Below are positions 1-7,127 of a stretch of 36,908 bases of DNA, piece after piece. Under the pieces are notes generated by a model that was not told the DNA's origin, made no database searches, and saw only the letters and a list, made by a program, of their open reading frames with translations. Each line of letters starts with the position of its first letter. Position 1 is the first letter of the stretch. A program made the position numbers and the translations under genes. Source of the stretch: Ruminococcaceae bacterium UBA7127 (GTDB taxonomy: Bacteria > Bacillota > Clostridia > Oscillospirales > Acutalibacteraceae); contig DKXL01000048.1 of assembly GCA_002493005.1 (NCBI GenBank), positions 1 through 36,908 of the forward strand. The letters are read 5' to 3'.

Positions 1-110
1 GGGGCTAACCGTCTATCGGTTTGCCTTATCTACTTATATTATATCATTAAATCAAAAACTGTCAAGCACAAATACTTTCTATTGTGTTGCAGTTAGTCAA
101 TATGTATATT

Positions 111-153
111 TAACCGTTCTGTACTGCGAATACAGGACGGTTATTTCTTTTTA
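111..153 (+). terminator. Rho-independent terminator of an off-window gene
   Basis: A 13-bp stem (111-123 with 131-143, one G-U pair) closes a 7-base loop and is followed by a T-rich tail (TTATTTCTTTTT). No gene is visible to its left inside the window, so it probably ends a transcript that starts before base 1. Confidence 0.65.
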
Positions 154-255
154 TGTATTTTATCACTTCTGCAAGTGCTACTAACAAAATAACATTTTTA
201 TCCAAAAATCATATTAAAACCATTGTAATTTTTAAATCAATGTGCTAAAATAAAA

Positions 256-372
256 TTGCTACACAAATTGAATTTTATTACCCATATTAGGTGTGTATTT
301 TTATCTTTAATTTGGTAAAAATACAGGCTCTTATTTTCACACTTGATTTGGGTTGAAAAATTTGTGTAGCAA
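256..372. repeat. Long-range inverted repeat with nested hairpin
   Basis: A perfect 14-bp inverted repeat (TTGCTACACAAATT at 256-269, its complement at 359-372) encloses 89 bases. Inside it a second stem pairs 295-304 with 315-324 (one wobble). An alternative short pairing (CACTTG 340-345 with CAAGTG 373-378) overlaps the right arm. There is no coding frame here. It could be a structured small RNA, a miniature element or a cruciform; the sequence alone does not decide. It lies just before the terminator at 394-424, so a transcript ending there would contain it. Confidence 0.5.
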
Positions 373-393
373 CAAGTGAGCTATGTGTTTTTC

Positions 394-424
394 TGCGTAG
401 TTCATTTGGACTACGCATTTTTTA
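394..424 (+). terminator. Rho-independent terminator
   Basis: An 8-bp perfect stem (TGCGTAGT 394-401, ACTACGCA 410-417) with an 8-base loop is followed by a run of six T. It closes the structured, non-coding stretch at 256-372 and separates it from the sigma-factor promoter at 505. Confidence 0.75.
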
Positions 425-504
425 TTTCCGATTTAGAATATTAACTGCGTTTTTAAGGCGAAATTTAGAATTTTCAAATTTTTTAAAAAAATTTCTCGAA
501 AAAA

Positions 505-530
505 TGAACCTTTTCAAGTTTTCAATCGTC
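505..530 (+). promoter_or_regulatory. ECF-type sigma factor promoter
   Basis: TGAACC (505-510), a 16-base spacer starting with TTTTC, then CGTC (527-530) closely match the -35/-10 pattern of ECF promoters known from Bacillus SigW/SigM/SigX (TGAAAC-N16-CGTA/C). It lies about 170 bases upstream of the ECF sigma gene at 699, with no terminator seen in between. The natural reading is autoregulation. The leader (about 535-698) is unusually long and holds no obvious gene. Confidence 0.7.
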
Positions 531-698
531 TATTATATAGATAACAAATTAAATAGGTTATCTTTAAATAAAAGCAAGTTAAATTTTCGCAAGTCGAGGT
601 GATTATTTAAGGCGAACAAACTTGTTATAAACAGTTATTAAAAGTGGGCACCGCTTACTAAATCAATTAAATAAATATAAAATAAAAAGGAGGAAAAA

Positions 699-2354
699 AT
701 GAACATTGCAAAATTAGTAAACAAATCTAAAAAAGGCAATAACAAAGCCTTTGATGAGCTTTACAAGCTGTCTGAAAAAGAAATATGGTTTACTTGTTTA
801 AGCTTGTTAAAGAACGAAACAACTGCACAAGACATTATGCAGGACACCTATTTAACGGCTTTTCTGAAAATCAAATCTTTAGAAGATGAAGAACAGTTCA
901 TAGGCTGGATAAGAAAAATTGCGGCTAATAAGTGCAAAGATTATTTGAGAAAGAAAGGAGAAATCCCACTGGACGAAGAATATTATGCAAACAAAGCTGT
1001 TACAGACGAGCTTATGATACCCGAAGAATACATAACCAATGAGGAAAAGCGTAAGAAATTGCTTGCACTTATGGAAGAAGCTCTTTCCTATGTTCAGTAT
1101 CACGCTGTTTTGATGTATTACTTTGATGAAATGTCAATAGCCGAAATTGCCGAAATAGCGGAAGTATCAGAGGGAACAATAAAATCAAGGCTAAATTCAG
1201 CTCGGGCAAAGATGAAAACGGCTATTGAGGACTACGAAAAGAGGAGCGGTGATAAACTGCACGGTGCAATATGTGTTCCGCTTTTTGGTTCAATCTTTAA
1301 AGAAGAAGCTAAATATATTTCAGTACCAAATATCAAGCTTAATTTACCTACAGTAAATGGTGTTACTGCAAATTCCGCAAACATATTTGAAAAAGCGTTT
1401 AAGGCGGTAATGGCTACAACAAAAGCAAGAGCTATCGCAATAACCTGTTGTGCTACATTGGTAATTGGCGGTGCAGGAGCATTTCTTATTGTAAACGGTT
1501 TTAACAAGGAATTGCCTGTCAGCACATCAACAGATGAAACAATCCTTGTAGAAGAAACAATAGCCGAAGAAAAGGTCAATGAAATTCAGCAAGCAAGTCT
1601 TTCGGTTGATGATGAGGGCAATATTGTTGACAGCAAGGGAAATAAGATAGAACCTAACGAGAAGGGCGAAGTAGAAATTGCGACTGAGGACGGCAAGGTA
1701 GTTAAGGTATCGAGTGACGAGGTTAAGGCTGTTAATAGCGGTAGCAATGTGGTAGTTACGACAGCTCCTAAGAACTCTAACAGCGGTAACACAAATACCA
1801 GTAAGGGTAACTCTAACAGCAATAATTCTTCATCGAACAAGGGTAATACTAATAACAGCGGTTCTAATGGTGGTAGTTCTTCTGCGAAGCCAGCTCAGAA
1901 GCCAGACCCGAAGCCAGCTCCTAAGCCAGAACCTAATCCAACAGAGAGAGAAAAGGTATGGGTAGACGACTACAAAGAAGTTAAGACTTGGGTAGAACCA
2001 GTAACTGAGAAAGTATGGGTAGACGACTACAAAACAGTACAAACTTGGGTAGACCCAGTAACACACGAAGAACCTATATATGGCACCACATATGTTTATG
2101 TCTGTAATCAGTGCGGTGCAGAGTTAGCAGACGCTAACGCAAGAATGGAACATTTTCTTGACAGTGATACTTGTGTATCCTATAAAGCAGTTGGTAAAAA
2201 GGTTCAAGTTGGCACAGAAACTGTAACAGATAAAGAAGGCTACTACAAAACTGAGACTGTCAAAGACGGCGGTCACTATGAAACCAAAACTGTAGAGAAA
2301 GGCTATTATAAGACTGAAAAGGTAAAAGACGGCGGTCACTGGGAGTACAAATAA
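699..2354 (+). CDS. ECF sigma factor fused to a transmembrane segment and repeat-rich extracellular domain
   Basis: The 551-residue chain begins as a sigma-70 family ECF factor: region 2 about residues 10-88 (with DIMQDTYLTAF and GWIRKIAANKCKDYLR) and region 4 about 115-178 (EMSIAEIAEIAEVSEGTIKSRL). A typical ECF factor ends near residue 180. Here a linker leads to one hydrophobic segment (about 243-268), then a Ser/Asn/Gly-rich stretch (about 355-395), a Lys-Pro stretch (397-414), two 19-residue repeats starting KVWVDDYK (419-456), a C-x2-C...H...C cluster (C469, C472, H485, C492) and two repeats containing KDGGH near the end. The start follows AAGGAGG at good spacing. The topology implies a cytoplasmic sigma domain tethered to an outside sensor, with no separate anti-sigma gene nearby. 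An ECF promoter upstream (505-530) suggests self-activation. What the outer part senses is unknown. Confidence 0.85.
   Translation: MNIAKLVNKSKKGNNKAFDELYKLSEKEIWFTCLSLLKNETTAQDIMQDTYLTAFLKIKSLEDEEQFIGWIRKIAANKCKDYLRKKGEIPLDEEYYANKAVTDELMIPEEYITNEEKRKKLLALMEEALSYVQYHAVLMYYFDEMSIAEIAEIAEVSEGTIKSRLNSARAKMKTAIEDYEKRSGDKLHGAICVPLFGSIFKEEAKYISVPNIKLNLPTVNGVTANSANIFEKAFKAVMATTKARAIAITCCATLVIGGAGAFLIVNGFNKELPVSTSTDETILVEETIAEEKVNEIQQASLSVDDEGNIVDSKGNKIEPNEKGEVEIATEDGKVVKVSSDEVKAVNSGSNVVVTTAPKNSNSGNTNTSKGNSNSNNSSSNKGNTNNSGSNGGSSSAKPAQKPDPKPAPKPEPNPTEREKVWVDDYKEVKTWVEPVTEKVWVDDYKTVQTWVDPVTHEEPIYGTTYVYVCNQCGAELADANARMEHFLDSDTCVSYKAVGKKVQVGTETVTDKEGYYKTETVKDGGHYETKTVEKGYYKTEKVKDGGHWEYK
1953..2066 (+). 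repeat. Two 57-bp tandem repeats inside the sigma-factor gene
   Basis: Two adjacent 57-bp units each encode 19 residues of the pattern KVWVDDYK-x-V-x-TWV-x-PVT. A second, related pair near the gene end (period 21 residues, GYYKTE..VKDGGH) covers about 2238-2351. Such W/Y-rich tandem units are common in Gram-positive surface proteins and mark the part expected outside the cell. Confidence 0.8.
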
Positions 2355-2374
2355 GCAATATTAAAATAATAACT

Positions 2375-2412
2375 ATGCCCTCAGAGATAACAATCTGAGG
2401 GCATTTCAATTT
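2375..2412 (+). terminator. Rho-independent terminator of the sigma-factor gene
   Basis: A perfect 10-bp stem (ATGCCCTCAG 2375-2384, CTGAGGGCAT 2395-2404) with a 10-base loop, followed by TTCAATTTT, lies 20 bases after the stop codon. Confidence 0.8.
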
Positions 2413-2507
2413 TATGAAAGACTTTATAAGTTTAGAGAGGTTATAAATGCTTAGTCGAGAGTTTTTAGGGTTTATATTTTTAATAAATTTTTTGGTACTT
2501 GATTTTA

Positions 2508-2555
2508 GGATAAAAAACGGACAGAAAGAACAATCATTTGATTTTCTCTCTGTCC
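2508..2555 (-). terminator. Rho-independent terminator, minus strand
   Basis: Bases 2519-2530 pair with 2544-2555 (12 positions, one mismatch). Read on the minus strand the stem is followed by GTTTTTTATCC, a proper U tract. It can end transcription coming from the minus-strand promoter at 2826-2854, bounding a unit of roughly 300 bases. On the plus strand the tail is weaker. Confidence 0.65.
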
Positions 2556-2587
2556 TTATATTTGTGTATCAGGCTCAATTCAGGTGT

Positions 2588-2610
2588 TGGCGTACGCCAT
2601 TGTTACGCCA
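2588..2610. repeat. TGGCGTAC palindrome and TTACGCCA repeat
   Basis: TGGCGTACGCCA (2588-2599) is a perfect 12-bp palindrome, and TTACGCCA follows at 2603-2610. Read on the minus strand this gives TGGCGTAA and TGGCGTAC spaced 11 bases apart, the same motif as the three tandem copies at 14630-14657. Confidence 0.5.
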
Positions 2611-2689
2611 TTTAAGTATTAAACTGCATTGATTTTTATTGACATTTGTTGAAGTGACAAATCTAATAAACATCAGTGTTTATCGGCGT

Positions 2690-2758
2690 TTATAGACTTT
2701 TGTAGTGAAATAAAGGATTATGTGAAATTTGACGGTATGCGACGATACCTAATTTCAT
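2690..2758 (-). CDS. Short 22-codon reading frame with strong ribosome site
   Basis: On the minus strand ATG (2758-2756) is preceded by GAGGAG seven bases upstream and opens a 22-codon frame (MKLGIVAYRQ...HYKSL) ending at TAA. A promoter of the form TTGTTT-N17-TATAAT lies upstream (2854-2826), and a terminator downstream (2555-2508), so the unit has all the parts needed for expression. I do not recognise the peptide. It may be a leader peptide, a small protein, or the 5' stub of a gene whose rest was deleted; the sequence after the stop has no long frame. Confidence 0.4.
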   Translation of the reverse strand: MKLGIVAYRQISHNPLFHYKSL

Positions 2759-2781
2759 TTTGATTCTCCTCAAATTATTCT

Positions 2782-2805
2782 CAGGCAATACTTGCCTGTT
2801 TTTTT
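2782..2805 (+). terminator. Small hairpin with T7 tail in the divergent promoter region
   Basis: CAGGCAA (2782-2788) pairs with TTGCCTG (2792-2798) around a 3-base loop, followed by seven T. It looks like a plus-strand terminator, but no plus-strand gene precedes it. Its right arm is also the -35 box of the thioesterase promoter, and on the minus strand it would sit in the 5' leader of the 22-codon frame. Confidence 0.4.
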
Positions 2806-2820
2806 GTAATAATGTATAAT
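2792..2820 (+). promoter_or_regulatory. Sigma-A promoter of the thioesterase cluster
   Basis: TTGCCT (2792-2797), 17 bases, TATAAT (2815-2820). It lies 57 bases before the thioesterase start at 2877, with GGAAAGGGG as ribosome site in between. Confidence 0.65.
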
Positions 2821-2825
2821 ATATC

Positions 2826-2854
2826 ATTATAGCACAAAATATTTGATTAAACAA
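2826..2854 (-). promoter_or_regulatory. Divergent sigma-A promoter
   Basis: On the minus strand TTGTTT (2854-2849), 17 bases, TATAAT (2831-2826). It points away from the thioesterase gene, and its -10 box is only 5 bases from that of the plus-strand promoter. The two promoters therefore overlap in footprint and probably compete. Confidence 0.5.
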
Positions 2855-2876
2855 CAGGAAAGGGGATGGATTTTTT

Positions 2877-3263
2877 ATGAGCCAAAAATCATTTTCGGTC
2901 AGACAAAGGATTGACGAAGAAAATCTTGCTGTGACAATGGGAAGCGGAAGCCTTATGGTGCTTGCTACTCCGGCAGTAGTTGCGATGATGGAAAATGCAG
3001 CGGCGAATCTTGCCGACGAAATTCTTGACAATGAAGAGCTGACAACTGTCGGCACAATGATATCTATACAGCACACAAGCCCCACTCCGCTCGGCGCAGA
3101 TGTGACTGCAACGGCAGTGCTTACTAAAATCGACGGACGTATGTTTTATTTTGATGTTTTTGCAGAAGATAAAAGCGGAGAAATTGCACGCGGTACTCAT
3201 ACACGCGTGAGCGTTAAGGCTGAAAAATTCCAGGCAAAGGCAGATGGTAAGTTTGATGAATAA
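2877..3263 (+). CDS. FlK-type hotdog thioesterase
   Basis: A 128-residue single hotdog-fold protein that should hydrolyse acyl-CoA thioesters in the cytoplasm. It resembles the fluoroacetyl-CoA thioesterase FlK family: the segment ATPAVVAMMENAA gives T31 and E39, and ISIQHTSPTPLG gives H66, at spacings close to the FlK triad (Thr42, Glu50, His76). The true substrate is not known; most relatives outside Streptomyces are simply called acyl-CoA thioesterases. The start has a good GGAAAGGGG site. It is the first gene of a plus-strand cluster, and its stop overlaps the start region of the HAD gene, so the two are probably co-translated. Confidence 0.8.
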   Translation: MSQKSFSVRQRIDEENLAVTMGSGSLMVLATPAVVAMMENAAANLADEILDNEELTTVGTMISIQHTSPTPLGADVTATAVLTKIDGRMFYFDVFAEDKSGEIARGTHTRVSVKAEKFQAKADGKFDE

Positions 3264-3915
3264 GTACAAATATGTTTTATTTGACCTTGACGGAACCATA
3301 AGCGAGAGCGCACCCGGAATCCGTCAGTCGCTTGAGTATGCAATAAGAAGTATGAATAAGCCTTTGCCGAATTTGGATGATTATACTCTGTACATCGGAC
3401 CTCCTCTGATAGACACATTTCTGAATCTCTGCCGTTTCAGCAGGGAAGAGGGACTTGAGGCAACCAAAATTTATCGTGAATACTATAACGCAAAGGGCAA
3501 ATATCACAATCGGCTTTATGACGGTATGAAAGAAGTTTTGATACAGCTCAGGACAAACGGTTTTAAGGTAGCTGTCTGCTCATCAAAGTATGAAAAATTT
3601 GCCGAAGAGATTTTGGAAATCCTTGGTATTTCAGAGTATTTTGACGCAGTTTGCGGTTCAAATCTTGACGGAAGCCGCAAGGATAAAAAGGACTTGATTC
3701 CTTATGCGCTAAAGTCGCTCGGCGGTGAGCTTGAAGCCGACAGACAAGCTGCGGTTATGATTGGAGATACATTTTTTGACGCTCGCGGAGCACGTCAGTG
3801 CGGTGTTGATTTTATCGGAGCAGAGTATGGTTATGGCAGTATAATTGCTATGAGGGACGAGGGCGCCGAGGTGTTTGTCAAATCGCCGACAGATATTTTG
3901 ACCGAGATATTGTAA
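3256..3915 (+). CDS. HAD-family phosphatase (phosphoglycolate phosphatase-like)
   Basis: A HAD hydrolase of subfamily IA with a helical cap, expected to remove phosphate from a small metabolite. The nucleophile motif FDLDGT lies about 8 residues after the chosen start, motif II is VCSSK, the lysine is in SRKDKKD, and the acidic motif is MIGDTFFDARGA. I prefer ATG at 3256 because it gives the usual short lead MNKYKYVLFDLDGT; an in-frame ATG at 3244 adds four residues. The gene overlaps the preceding thioesterase stop by 8 bases. Specificity cannot be read from sequence; Gph-like or a nucleotidase are both possible. Confidence 0.8.
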   Translation: MNKYKYVLFDLDGTISESAPGIRQSLEYAIRSMNKPLPNLDDYTLYIGPPLIDTFLNLCRFSREEGLEATKIYREYYNAKGKYHNRLYDGMKEVLIQLRTNGFKVAVCSSKYEKFAEEILEILGISEYFDAVCGSNLDGSRKDKKDLIPYALKSLGGELEADRQAAVMIGDTFFDARGARQCGVDFIGAEYGYGSIIAMRDEGAEVFVKSPTDILTEIL

Positions 3916-4011
3916 GCGACGTTATAGCACTGATATATGCACCCGAACAAAAAGCATTTTATTCTTACTTTTCGCATAAGTTTATATATAGAGGAAAGCG
4001 GAGGGAATAAG

Positions 4012-4509
4012 ATGTTTGTATTTAAGTTAAAAGTTCGGGCGGCAAAAATATTAGTTCCTATTGCGGCAGTGATGTCTGTCGTTGCTGCGATAGTCTGCAT
4101 TATCAGTATGACAAATATAATGTCAGCAGCCCCCGACACTGCAACCTGTGATGAACTGGGTGCATATACGCTGAATGTCGGGGATACTGAACAGCAGCTT
4201 GCTTTTTTAAGTAAATTCAAAATAACGGCTGACCCAAAATCGAAAAAGACGCGTAATGTAACAATTCCTGCCGAATTTAACGATGTGTACATCGAGTACA
4301 ACGGGCTTCAAAAGGCAATCGGACTTGACCTTTCTAAATTTAAAGGTAAGGCGGCACAGGAAGTTACATATGCCGTTACCGACGGGCAATATAAATTTGC
4401 CGTTCTGCTGATTTTTGACAGCAGAGTTATAGGCGCACATCTTACAAACGGAGAATACGGCTGCAAAAATGCGCCGTTGACAAAGCTATGGACAGACTTG
4501 ACAAAATAA
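4012..4509 (+). CDS. Membrane-anchored DUF4830-like protein
   Basis: A 165-residue protein with a short basic N-terminus, one hydrophobic segment (about residues 14-36) and an extracytoplasmic domain that resembles DUF4830 (TIPAEFNDVYIEYNGLQKAIGLDL). Function of that family is unknown to me. The start at 4012 is chosen because GGAGGG sits just before it; an upstream in-frame ATG at 3937 has no good ribosome site and would add an unlikely N-terminus. The end overlaps the pseudouridine synthase start by 22 bases, so the pair is translationally linked. Confidence 0.65.
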   Translation: MFVFKLKVRAAKILVPIAAVMSVVAAIVCIISMTNIMSAAPDTATCDELGAYTLNVGDTEQQLAFLSKFKITADPKSKKTRNVTIPAEFNDVYIEYNGLQKAIGLDLSKFKGKAAQEVTYAVTDGQYKFAVLLIFDSRVIGAHLTNGEYGCKNAPLTKLWTDLTK

Positions 4510-5207
4510 TCGCATCTCAAAGTGCAAAAGGCAGGAAAGAAGCGCAAAAGCTGATTAAGAGCGGCGCTGTGAGGATAAACGGAGAGGTGTGCAAAAAAAT
4601 TGACTTTAAAATTGACGTATCTACAGATAAAATAGAGGTGAACGGACAAGCACTTCGTTATAGGGAATATGTCTACATTATGATGAACAAGCCCGCAGGA
4701 GTGGTGTCAGCTACCGAGGACAAGCACGACAAAACGGTCATTGACATCTTGCCTGAAGAATTCAGGCGCAAAGGGCTGTTTCCGGCAGGCCGTCTTGACA
4801 AAGATACCGAGGGACTTCTTATAATCACTGATGACGGTGATTTTGCTCATCGTATGCTGTCACCAAAAAAACACGTTGACAAAAAATATATTGCTAAGCT
4901 CGACGGCGAAATTACCGAAGAGATGATAAAAAAATTTGAGGACGGAATTGTTTTTGCAGATGGTGTTTGTTGTCTTCCCGCAAGGCTTGAACGCTTTGAC
5001 GGCGACAAAATGACTGCTGTTGTGACGATATGTGAGGGAAAATTCCATCAGGTAAAGAAAATGTTTGCAGTTTGTGGAGTAAATGTTGTGCATCTTCAAC
5101 GAATTTCAATAGGAAATTTGTATTTAGATAGCAAATTGCCCATAGGTTGTTGCAAATTATTGACGAATTTGGATAAAGAGTTGATTTTTATCGGCAATAT
5201 ACACTAA
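4488..5207 (+). CDS. rsuA: 16S rRNA pseudouridine synthase, RsuA family
   Basis: A 239-residue protein with an N-terminal S4 RNA-binding domain (about 1-60: LDKIIASQ...GAVRINGE) and the RsuA/RluB/E/F catalytic domain. The catalytic aspartate is D104 in GRLDKDTEGLL, with KKYIAKL and the family motif EGKFHQVKKMF downstream. By family it isomerises a uridine in the small-subunit rRNA (U516 in E. coli), although RluB-type targets cannot be excluded. The first 22 bases lie inside the preceding gene. No terminator is clear after it. Confidence 0.85.
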   Translation: MDRLDKIIASQSAKGRKEAQKLIKSGAVRINGEVCKKIDFKIDVSTDKIEVNGQALRYREYVYIMMNKPAGVVSATEDKHDKTVIDILPEEFRRKGLFPAGRLDKDTEGLLIITDDGDFAHRMLSPKKHVDKKYIAKLDGEITEEMIKKFEDGIVFADGVCCLPARLERFDGDKMTAVVTICEGKFHQVKKMFAVCGVNVVHLQRISIGNLYLDSKLPIGCCKLLTNLDKELIFIGNIH

Positions 5208-5378
5208 AATCAATGGCAAAATTTTATCCAATATCAGTTTTAAATAAAATAATAGATAAAAGTTTAGTTAAAATCAGTATAGTAATATTTTGCCTAAAGT
5301 GATATATTAGTAGATGTATTAAAGTACAATAACTTTAAAGTAATTTTGAGTTTATTGGATTATTGGAGGTTTATGTAA

Positions 5379-6485
5379 ATGGCAAATGTATCATTAAAAC
5401 ATGTGTATAAAATTTATGACGGCGGCGTTACAGCCGTAACAGACTTCAACCTTGAAATTGCCGACAAGGAGTTTATTATTCTCGTAGGCCCTTCAGGTTG
5501 CGGTAAATCAACAACTCTCAGAATGATTGCAGGTCTTGAGGATATCTCAAAGGGTGAGCTTTACATTGGTGACAAGCTTGCTAATGACGTTGCTCCAAAG
5601 GACAGAGATATTGCAATGGTATTCCAGAACTACGCTCTTTATCCTCATATGACTGTTTATGATAATATGGCATTCGGTCTTAAGCTGCGCAAGACTCCAA
5701 AGGAGGAGATTAAGCGCAGAGTTGAAGAGGCTGCAAGAATTCTCGGTATCGAACAGTACCTTGACAGAAAGCCAAAGGCTCTTTCCGGCGGTCAAAGACA
5801 GCGTGTTGCTCTCGGACGTGCTATCGTACGTAATCCAAAGGTATTCTTGCTTGACGAGCCGCTTTCAAACCTTGATGCTAAGCTTCGTGCTCAGATGAGA
5901 ACAGAGATTTCAAAGCTTTATCAGCGCCTTGGCACAACATTTATCTATGTAACCCACGACCAGACAGAGGCTATGACAATGGGTACAAGAATTGTTGTTA
6001 TGAAGGACGGTTTTGTTCAGCAGGTTGACACACCTCAGAACCTTTATGATAAGCCATGCAATATGTTTGTTGCAGGATTTATCGGTTCACCACAGATGAA
6101 CTTTATCGATGCTACTCTTAAGAAGAACGGTTCAAACTATACTCTTAACTTTGATAAGTATTCAGTTCCTGTTCCTGCTTCAAAGATAAGCAGCAAACTT
6201 GATGAGTATGTTGGCAAAGAGGTTGCATTCGGTATTCGTCCTGAGCATGTTCATGACGAGCCGGAAGAAATTGCTAAGTCAAACTGCCTGTTAGAGGCTA
6301 ATGTTGACGTTACTGAGCTTATGGGTGCTGAGATTTATCTCTATGTAAATATCGGCGGTATTCCTGTTACTGCTCGTGTTGAGCCTACTTCAACAGCAAA
6401 GCCGGGCGACAACATTAAGATTTGCTTCAACCTTGACAAGCTCCATATCTTTGACAAAGAAACAGAGCAGACAATTACAAACTGA
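5379..6485 (+). CDS. ugpC: Sugar ABC transporter ATPase, UgpC/MsmK/MalK type
   Basis: A 368-residue ATPase with Walker A GPSGCGKST (37-45), Q-loop VFQNYALYPHMTV, signature LSGGQRQRVALGRA, Walker B VFLLDEP, H-loop THDQTEAM and a C-terminal TOBE/MalK regulatory region (about 235-368). It powers uptake of carbohydrates. No permease or binding-protein genes sit next to it. In Firmicutes this type often stands alone and serves several sugar transporters in trans, as MsmK does in streptococci; that is the likely role here (inference). The start follows GGAGG, and a strong terminator ends the unit. Confidence 0.9.
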   Translation: MANVSLKHVYKIYDGGVTAVTDFNLEIADKEFIILVGPSGCGKSTTLRMIAGLEDISKGELYIGDKLANDVAPKDRDIAMVFQNYALYPHMTVYDNMAFGLKLRKTPKEEIKRRVEEAARILGIEQYLDRKPKALSGGQRQRVALGRAIVRNPKVFLLDEPLSNLDAKLRAQMRTEISKLYQRLGTTFIYVTHDQTEAMTMGTRIVVMKDGFVQQVDTPQNLYDKPCNMFVAGFIGSPQMNFIDATLKKNGSNYTLNFDKYSVPVPASKISSKLDEYVGKEVAFGIRPEHVHDEPEEIAKSNCLLEANVDVTELMGAEIYLYVNIGGIPVTARVEPTSTAKPGDNIKICFNLDKLHIFDKETEQTITN

Positions 6486-6506
6486 TTTTAATTTTAGATT
6501 TTTCAG

Positions 6507-6538
6507 CACGGCGAGGCATTGGCTTCGCCGTGTTTTTT
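6507..6538 (+). terminator. Rho-independent terminator of the ugpC gene
   Basis: An 11-bp GC-rich stem (6507-6517 with 6522-6532, one wobble), a 4-base loop and six T. Confidence 0.9.
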
Positions 6539-7021
6539 ATAGGAAAATGCTCGAAAACGGTCGGGAACAGAAGTGCTGATAATATCAAGATATCTGCCCG
6601 AATTGTATGCGAGGCACTCGCTTTTTAGTTCGAGTATATATGTCGCATCATAGCTTAAGAGCGGTATCCCGAACCAAGCATTTTTCTAAATATAACGTAA
6701 GAATCAACCGGGGTTTGTTTAAATTCGGGCATTAAAGGTTATTCTCTGCACGATTCTGTCTGCTCGACCAAAATTGATAATTGTGCATTGTAATTTGTAA
6801 ATTGAATTTGTCTAATCGAAAATGGATGCAACGTCACGTTGCCGAATTGTGGGGGGCTTCACGCCGCTTTTTAATTATTGTCACATTGTGAACACAAACA
6901 TATGTTATCTTGATATAACGAAAAAAACAGTAAAAATTGTTTAATATTGTTTTCAAAATTGTAACTTTTTGTGAATTATGCAAACTCTATAAAAAAATTC
7001 AAGAAAATTTGTAAATAGAGG
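6539..7021. other. Gene-free stretch with inverted repeats
   Basis: No credible coding frame was found here. TGCCCGAATT (6595-6604) is perfectly complementary to AATTCGGGCA (6722-6731), closing a 137-base region that contains a further hairpin, GCGAG-GCA-CTCGC followed by five T (about 6610-6627). Later GCAACG-TCA-CGTTGC forms a small hairpin near 6828. This could encode a small structured RNA, but no known family was recognised. The AT-rich part from 6890 leads into the promoter at 7022. Confidence 0.4.
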
Positions 7022-7050
7022 TTGATTTTTTTCTCGATTTTGTGTAATAT
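7022..7050 (+). promoter_or_regulatory. Sigma-A promoter of the PucR-type regulator gene
   Basis: TTGATT (7022-7027), 17 bases, TAATAT (7045-7050), 78 bases before the start codon at 7128. Confidence 0.6.
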
Positions 7051-7127
7051 GTATATGAGAAAGATTGTATTTTATCTAACTTTACAATCATATTATTAAA
7101 AATGCGGAGAAAAAGAGGTAAGAATAT

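Noticed and set aside
10..16. CGTCTAT at the window start resembling an ECF -10 box
   Set aside because: The matching -35 would lie outside the window, so it cannot be assessed.
1586..1840. Minus-strand open frames opposite the sigma-factor linker
   Set aside because: They mirror the low-complexity Ser/Asn/Gly and repeat coding on the plus strand and have no ribosome site.
2447..2632. 61-codon plus-strand open frame after the sigma factor gene
   Set aside because: It has no family likeness and runs through the minus-strand terminator stem and the TGGCGTAC palindrome. Its composition follows the AT-rich background.
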